DNA of 64,000 bases. It comes from Gordonia westfalica. Its GTDB lineage: Bacteria; Actinomycetota; Actinomycetes; Mycobacteriales; Mycobacteriaceae. The notes under the pieces are model-generated. The model had not been told where the DNA came from. It saw nothing but the letters and a program-made list of their open reading frames with translations, and searched no databases. The stretch spans positions 2,046,001-2,110,000 of the forward strand of contig NZ_FNLM01000034.1 of the NCBI RefSeq assembly GCF_900105725.1, given 5' to 3'. Positions within the stretch are counted from its first letter, which is position 1; each line of letters opens with the position of its first letter. A program made the translations under genes and the position numbers. Below are positions 56,969 to 64,000 of the stretch, piece after piece.

Positions 56969-58666
56969 GTGAGTAAACCAGCCTCAGCCCCCGAGTTTCT
57001 CTACTCCGATCTGCTCCCCATCGGCGCCGACGAGACCCCGTACCGACTGATCACCGCCGAGGGTGTCTCGACGTTCGAAGCCGGCGGACAGAAGTTCCTC
57101 AAGGTGGAGCCGGAGGCGATCCGCAAGCTCACCGCCGAGGCGATGCACGACATCAGCCATTACCTGCGGCCGGCTCACCTCGCGCAGCTCCGCAAGATCA
57201 TCGACGACCCGGAGGCGTCGGGCAACGACCGCTTCGTCGCGCTCGACCTGCTCAAGAACGTCAACATCTCCGCCGGCGGCGTGCTGCCGATGTGCCAGGA
57301 CACCGGCACCGCGATCGTGATGGGCAAGAAGAGCGAGGGTGTGCTGACCGGCACCGACGACGCCGAGGCGATCTCCAAGGGTGTCTACGACGCCTACACC
57401 CAGCTCAACCTGCGTTACTCACAGCTCGCGCCCCTGACGACGTACGAGGAGAAGAACACCGGGTCCAACCTCCCGGCTCAGGTGGAGATCTACGCCACCG
57501 AGCAGGGCCCGAAGGGGCCGGAGTACAAGTTCCTCTTCATGGCCAAGGGCGGTGGTTCGGCCAACAAGTCCTTCCTGTTCCAGGAGACCAAGGCCATCCT
57601 GAACCCCAAGTCCATCCTAAAATTCCTCGACGAGAAGATCCGGTCGCTCGGCACCGCGGCCTGCCCGCCGTACCACCTCGCCGTCGTGATCGGCGGCACC
57701 TCAGCCGAATTCGCGCTGAAGACCGCGAAATACGCCTCCGCACACTACCTCGACAACCTGCCGACTCAGGGTTCGATGTCGGCGCACGGTTTCCGCGACC
57801 TCGAGCTCGAGGACGAGGTCTTCAAGCTGACCCAGTCCTTCGGCATCGGCGCCCAGTTCGGCGGCAAGTACTTCTGCCATGACGTCCGCGTCGTCCGCCT
57901 GCCGCGCCACGGCGCGTCGTGCCCGGTGGCCATCGCGGTGTCGTGTTCGGCCGACCGTCAGGCGCTCGGCAAGATCACGGCCGACGGCGTGTTCCTCGAG
58001 CAGCTCGAGACCGACCCGGCCAAGTACATGCCGGCTGCCGGTGTGGCCGAGGACATCTCGGGCGGCGAGGTGGTCGAGGTCGATCTCAACCGCCCGATGT
58101 CGGAGATCCTGGCGCAGCTCTCGCAGTACCCCGTCAAGACGCGCCTGTCGCTGACCGGCCCGCTGGTGGTGGCCCGCGACATCGCGCACGCCAAGATCAA
58201 AGAACGTCTCGACGCGGGCGAACCGATGCCCGATTACCTGCGCGATCACCCGGTCTACTACGCCGGTCCCGCCAAGACCCCGGAGGGCATGGCGTCCGGC
58301 TCGTTCGGCCCCACCACCGCCGGCCGCATGGACTCCTACGTCGAGCAGTTCCAGGCTGCCGGCGGCTCGATGGTCATGCTGGCCAAGGGAAATCGGTCCA
58401 AGCAGGTCACCGAGGCATGCGACTCGCACGGCGGTTTCTACCTGGGTTCGATCGGCGGTCCGGCCGCCCGTCTGGCGCTCGACTGCATCAAGAGCCAGGA
58501 GATCATCGAGTACCCGGAACTCGGGATGGAAGCCGTGTGGAAGATCGAGGTCGAGAATTTTCCGGCCTTCATCGTTGTTGACGACAAGGGCAACGACTTT
58601 TTCACCGACCCGAGCGGGACCGTCAACGTCCCGCTGAGCGGCATCAGGATTCGATCGAAGGAGTAG
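56969..58666 (+). CDS. fumA: Class I fumarate hydratase (iron-sulfur type)
   Basis: A 565-residue [4Fe-4S] fumarase of the FumA/FumB type. Likely cluster cysteines are Cys109 ([11 protein letters not shown]), Cys232 ([18 protein letters not shown]) and Cys303 ([15 protein letters not shown]). The alpha and beta domains are fused, as in FumA. The C-terminal half has [20 protein letters not shown] and the active-site loop [19 protein letters not shown] 56969 ([10 protein letters not shown]) is the only start consistent with the homologous N-terminus. It precedes the class II fumarase by seven bases. M. tuberculosis, by memory, has only the class II enzyme. Confidence 0.92.
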   Translation: MSKPASAPEFLYSDLLPIGADETPYRLITAEGVSTFEAGGQKFLKVEPEAIRKLTAEAMHDISHYLRPAHLAQLRKIIDDPEASGNDRFVALDLLKNVNISAGGVLPMCQDTGTAIVMGKKSEGVLTGTDDAEAISKGVYDAYTQLNLRYSQLAPLTTYEEKNTGSNLPAQVEIYATEQGPKGPEYKFLFMAKGGGSANKSFLFQETKAILNPKSILKFLDEKIRSLGTAACPPYHLAVVIGGTSAEFALKTAKYASAHYLDNLPTQGSMSAHGFRDLELEDEVFKLTQSFGIGAQFGGKYFCHDVRVVRLPRHGASCPVAIAVSCSADRQALGKITADGVFLEQLETDPAKYMPAAGVAEDISGGEVVEVDLNRPMSEILAQLSQYPVKTRLSLTGPLVVARDIAHAKIKERLDAGEPMPDYLRDHPVYYAGPAKTPEGMASGSFGPTTAGRMDSYVEQFQAAGGSMVMLAKGNRSKQVTEACDSHGGFYLGSIGGPAARLALDCIKSQEIIEYPELGMEAVWKIEVENFPAFIVVDDKGNDFFTDPSGTVNVPLSGIRIRSKE

Positions 58667-58673
58667 AACACCG

Positions 58674-60086
58674 ATGGCCGAGGCACAGGGCAAGCAGGAA
58701 TACCGCATCGAGCACGACACGATGGGCGAGGTGCAGGTGCCTGTCGATGCCCTGTGGCGCGCCCAGACGCAGCGGGCGGTGGAGAACTTTCCAATCAGCC
58801 ATCGCCCGCTGGAACGGACGCAGATCCGGGCCATGGGTCTGCTGAAGGCGGCCTGCGCCACGGTCAACAAGGATCTGGGCCTCCTCGACGCCGAGCGGGC
58901 CGACGCGATCATCGCGGCGGCCACCGAGATCGCCGACGGCCGCCACGACGACCAGTTCCCGATCGACGTCTTCCAGACCGGTTCGGGCACGAGCTCCAAC
59001 ATGAACACCAACGAGGTCATCGCATCGATCGCGAAGGCCAACGGGGTCGACGTGCATCCGAACGATCACGTCAACATGTCCCAGTCGTCGAACGACACCT
59101 TCCCCACCGCCACGCATGTCGCGGCGACGGAGGCGGTCGTCACCGACCTCGTCCCGGCGCTCGAACATCTCCGTGAGGCCCTGGCCGACAAGGCGACCGA
59201 GTGGCGCGAGGTCGTCAAGAGCGGCCGCACCCACCTGATGGACGCGGTACCGGTCACCCTCGGTCAGGAATTCGCCGGATACGCACGGCAGGTCGAGGCG
59301 GGGATCGAACGCGTCACCTCGACCCTGCCGCGGGTCGGCGAACTGCCCATCGGCGGCACCGCCGTCGGCACCGGACTCAACGCCCCGGCCGGCTTCGGCA
59401 CCAAGGTGGTCGCCGAACTCGTCCGCCGCACCGGCGTCGAGGAACTCTCCCTCGCCAAGGACAACTTCGAGGCCCAGGCCGCGCGTGACGGCCTCGTCGA
59501 ACTGTCCGGCCAGCTGAAGACGGTCGCGGTGTCGCTCACCAAGATCGCCAACGACGTCCGGTGGATGGGCTCGGGACCGCTGACCGGTCTGGGCGAGATC
59601 CTGCTCCCCGACCTCCAGCCGGGCAGTTCGATCATGCCGGGCAAAGTCAATCCCGTTCTGCCCGAAGCTGTTACGCAGGTCGCCGCACAGGTCGTCGGCA
59701 ACGACGCGGCGGTCACCTGGGGCGGCGGCAACGGCGCCTTCGAACTCAACGTCTACATCCCGATGATGGCCCGCAACGTCCTCGAGTCACTCAAGCTGCT
59801 GGCCAACGTGTCCCGGCTGTTCGCCGACCGCTGCATCTCGGGACTGCAGGCCAACGTCGACCGTCTGCGTATCCTCGCCGAGAGCTCCCCGTCGATCGTG
59901 ACCCCACTCAACAGCGCGATCGGCTACGAGGAGGCCGCCGCGGTCGCCAAACAGGCCCTCAAGGAGGGCAAGACGATTCGCGAGACCGTGATCGATCGGG
60001 GCCTCGTGGGCGACAAGCTCAGCGAGGAGGAACTCGACGCGCGGCTCGACGTGCTGAAGATGGCCAACCTCGACCGGGAACGCTGA
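58674..60086 (+). CDS. fumC: Class II fumarate hydratase
   Basis: A 470-residue, metal-free fumarase of the aspartase/fumarase superfamily: [67 protein letters not shown] and the signature [15 protein letters not shown] (catalytic Ser loop, near 320). Start ATG 58674 is seven bases after the class I gene. Equivalent of Rv1098c. The presence of both isozymes in one operon would let the cell keep fumarase activity when iron or redox conditions damage the [4Fe-4S] form. Confidence 0.95.
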   Translation: MAEAQGKQEYRIEHDTMGEVQVPVDALWRAQTQRAVENFPISHRPLERTQIRAMGLLKAACATVNKDLGLLDAERADAIIAAATEIADGRHDDQFPIDVFQTGSGTSSNMNTNEVIASIAKANGVDVHPNDHVNMSQSSNDTFPTATHVAATEAVVTDLVPALEHLREALADKATEWREVVKSGRTHLMDAVPVTLGQEFAGYARQVEAGIERVTSTLPRVGELPIGGTAVGTGLNAPAGFGTKVVAELVRRTGVEELSLAKDNFEAQAARDGLVELSGQLKTVAVSLTKIANDVRWMGSGPLTGLGEILLPDLQPGSSIMPGKVNPVLPEAVTQVAAQVVGNDAAVTWGGGNGAFELNVYIPMMARNVLESLKLLANVSRLFADRCISGLQANVDRLRILAESSPSIVTPLNSAIGYEEAAAVAKQALKEGKTIRETVIDRGLVGDKLSEEELDARLDVLKMANLDRER

Positions 60087-60099
60087 GTACGGTCGCGCC

Positions 60100-60801
60100 A
60101 TGAGCAACCTGAAGCCCTTTCCCACGGATTGGCGGACCGCACTGGTCCTCGTCGCCCATCCCGACGACCCGGAGTACGGGATGGCCGCGGCGGTCGCACG
60201 ATGGACCGACGAGGGCAGGCGCGTGGTGTACGCCCTCGCTTCCAGCGGCGAACGCGGCATCGAGGGAATGCCACCGGCCGAGTGCGGACCGCTGCGCGAG
60301 GCCGAGCAGCGCGCGTCGGCCTCGATCGTCGGTGTCGACGAGGTGGAGTTCTGGGGGTTCCCCGACAGCGACATCCACAACACCCCCGAACTCCGTGCGA
60401 AGATCGCCGAAACCGTCGAACGCATCGCTCCGCAGGTGATCCTGTCGCTGTACGGCGGGCCGGAGTGGGCACCCGGCCAGCCGAATCAACGCGATCACAT
60501 GGAGTTCGCCGCCGCAGTCCTCGACGCCTACGACGCCCTGGCCGCCGGTTCCGGGCAGGTCCCGGCCTGGTTGTTCGAGAACGGTCCGGCGGCAACGCAT
60601 TCGGTCGACGTCGACGCGCAGTTCGAGGTGGCCGTGCGGTCCCTCGCCGCGCACGACCGCTACCTGTCGGTCCTCGACCCGGACACCCCGGTCCTCGACC
60701 AGGCACGCGCGCAGATCGACCGGACGACCGCACCCCGGGACGGCGCCGACGGTGTGCGCACGGTGGGCTTCGAACTCAAACGTGGTCCCGGCAACTTGTG
60801 A
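60100..60801 (+). CDS. PIG-L (LmbE-like) zinc deacetylase family protein
   Basis: A 233-residue hydrolase of the PIG-L/MshB superfamily. The metal motif is LVAHPDDPEYGMAAAVARW near residues 18-36 (H-P-D-D) and the later ligand/acid region is QPNQRDHMEFAA; FWGFPDSDIHN is another family block. Members deacetylate N-acetylglucosaminyl lipids, mycothiol precursors and others; the substrate here is unknown. ATG 60100 follows fumC by 13 bases. There is no signal peptide, so it acts in the cytosol. Confidence 0.85.
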   Translation: MSNLKPFPTDWRTALVLVAHPDDPEYGMAAAVARWTDEGRRVVYALASSGERGIEGMPPAECGPLREAEQRASASIVGVDEVEFWGFPDSDIHNTPELRAKIAETVERIAPQVILSLYGGPEWAPGQPNQRDHMEFAAAVLDAYDALAAGSGQVPAWLFENGPAATHSVDVDAQFEVAVRSLAAHDRYLSVLDPDTPVLDQARAQIDRTTAPRDGADGVRTVGFELKRGPGNL

Positions 60802-60905
60802 CCTTCGGCCCCTCCCGCAGGCGCCCCCGACACGAGAAAGTGTGAGGGTCAGTCTCCCGAAGCCCCCCGGGAGTCCCCCTCCAAGCAGGTAGGAGGTGAC
60901 CGGTC

Positions 60906-63708
<2,803 letters not shown>

Positions 63709-63726
63709 TCGCCGGCCCCATACCCG

Positions 63727-63741
63727 AGGACCTTCGGCAGC
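63727..63741 (+). promoter_or_regulatory. Candidate DosR box before a universal stress gene
   Basis: AGGACCTTCGGCAGC matches the DosR box core GGGACCTTCGGCCCT in 12 of 15 positions. A weaker inverted match (gtgcccttggtcct, 63746-63759) follows at once. Both lie about 120-150 bases upstream of the usp start, a normal distance for DosR activation. Confidence 0.5.
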
Positions 63742-63877
63742 AAACGTGCCCTTGGTCCTCAGGCTCGGGACTCTTTACCCGGTGACTCACCCCCCGGCGT
63801 GGCCTGTACTTGAGCGAGGGCAGAGCCGATGCCGGACAATCCGGTACCCGGTGCGTGACCTCCAGGGGGACAGCCGT

Positions 63878-64000
63878 GTGACCGCGTCCAGGACCACCGA
63901 CCGGCCCGTCGTCGTGGGTGTCGACGGATCCGCCACCGCACGTTCCGCGGCTCGCTGGGCCGCGCGCGACGCCGCCCTGCACAGGTCCGAGATCGAGATG
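63878..64000 (+). CDS. Universal stress protein, N-terminal part
   Basis: The first 41 residues of a UspA-type protein: VTASRTTDRPVVVGVDGSATARSAARWAAR (shown only as its two motifs VVVGVDGSA and AARWAARDAAL). VGVDGS is the ATP-contacting first strand of Usp domains. GTG 63878 has CAGGGGGA upstream. The gene leaves the window on the right. Being next to dosR with a DosR-type box suggests it belongs to the hypoxia regulon, as many mycobacterial usp genes do. Confidence 0.82.
   Translation, partial: MTASRTTDRPVVVGVDGSATARSAARWAARDAALHRSEIEM

Overview
The window is high-GC actinobacterial chromosome from the mycolic-acid order (Mycobacteriales/Corynebacteriales), most probably Gordonia or a close relative. 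Evidence: gene order closely follows the Mycobacterium tuberculosis blocks Rv3409c-Rv3423c, Rv3433c-Rv3449 and Rv1098c-Rv1110 as I remember them; there are WhiB3, SigD/RsdA, an ESX-4 type VII secretion locus and a DosS/DosR pair; and the choD-guaB3 junction carries a dispersed repeat (a unit containing TTTCGACAAGCTCAACC-like sequence) that I associate with Gordonia. Genus level is inference.

Layout. 1-2478: 5' part of guaA, then a biotin ECF transporter operon bioY-bioM-bioN. 2571-7304: purine/sterol block choD, guaB3, guaB on the minus strand. 7450-11234: DUF5319 gene, rsdA-sigD, an Rv3415c-like gene and whiB3. 11350-13515: groEL1 and groES under a CIRCE operator. 13599-18683: tightly overlapped minus-strand operon alr, alpha/beta hydrolase, tsaE, tsaB, rimI, tsaD (tRNA t6A modification). 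18852-22596: small membrane protein, nnrD, glmS. 22674-25273: four-gene minus-strand operon with WxG/EspC-like proteins, a coiled-coil protein and a serine hydrolase.

25519-39762 is the accessory heart of the window: a plus-strand catabolic island with three luciferase-like flavin monooxygenases, a flavin reductase, a dedicated RibBA, an acyl-CoA ligase, two alpha/beta-type or SDR processing enzymes, a SnoaL-like protein, a GAF-PucR regulator and a kinase/acyl-CoA dehydrogenase/SDR trio that resembles the levulinate (Lva) route for 4-hydroxyacyl-CoA. It sits between genes that are near neighbours in M. tuberculosis (the Rv3439c/Rv3440c area and glmM), so it looks inserted.

39776-42817: HAD hydrolase, glmM, rpsI, rplM. 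43021-51482: ESX-4 (Rv3446c-like protein, eccC4 on minus; eccD4, mycP4 on plus), without esxT/esxU or eccB4 at their usual places. 51483-60801: ispH, a lipid-droplet-type protein, xseA-xseB, two membrane proteins, glpX, class I and class II fumarases in tandem, and a PIG-L hydrolase. 60906-64000: a small membrane ORF, a DosS-like haem sensor kinase, DosR, and the start of a universal stress protein gene with a candidate DosR box before it.

The sequence carries four apparent single-base losses, each in a C or G run (alr, the 18.9 kb membrane gene, and twice in eccD4). This pattern points to sequencing or assembly error rather than four real mutations. No tRNA, rRNA, CRISPR array, insertion sequence or phage gene was seen.
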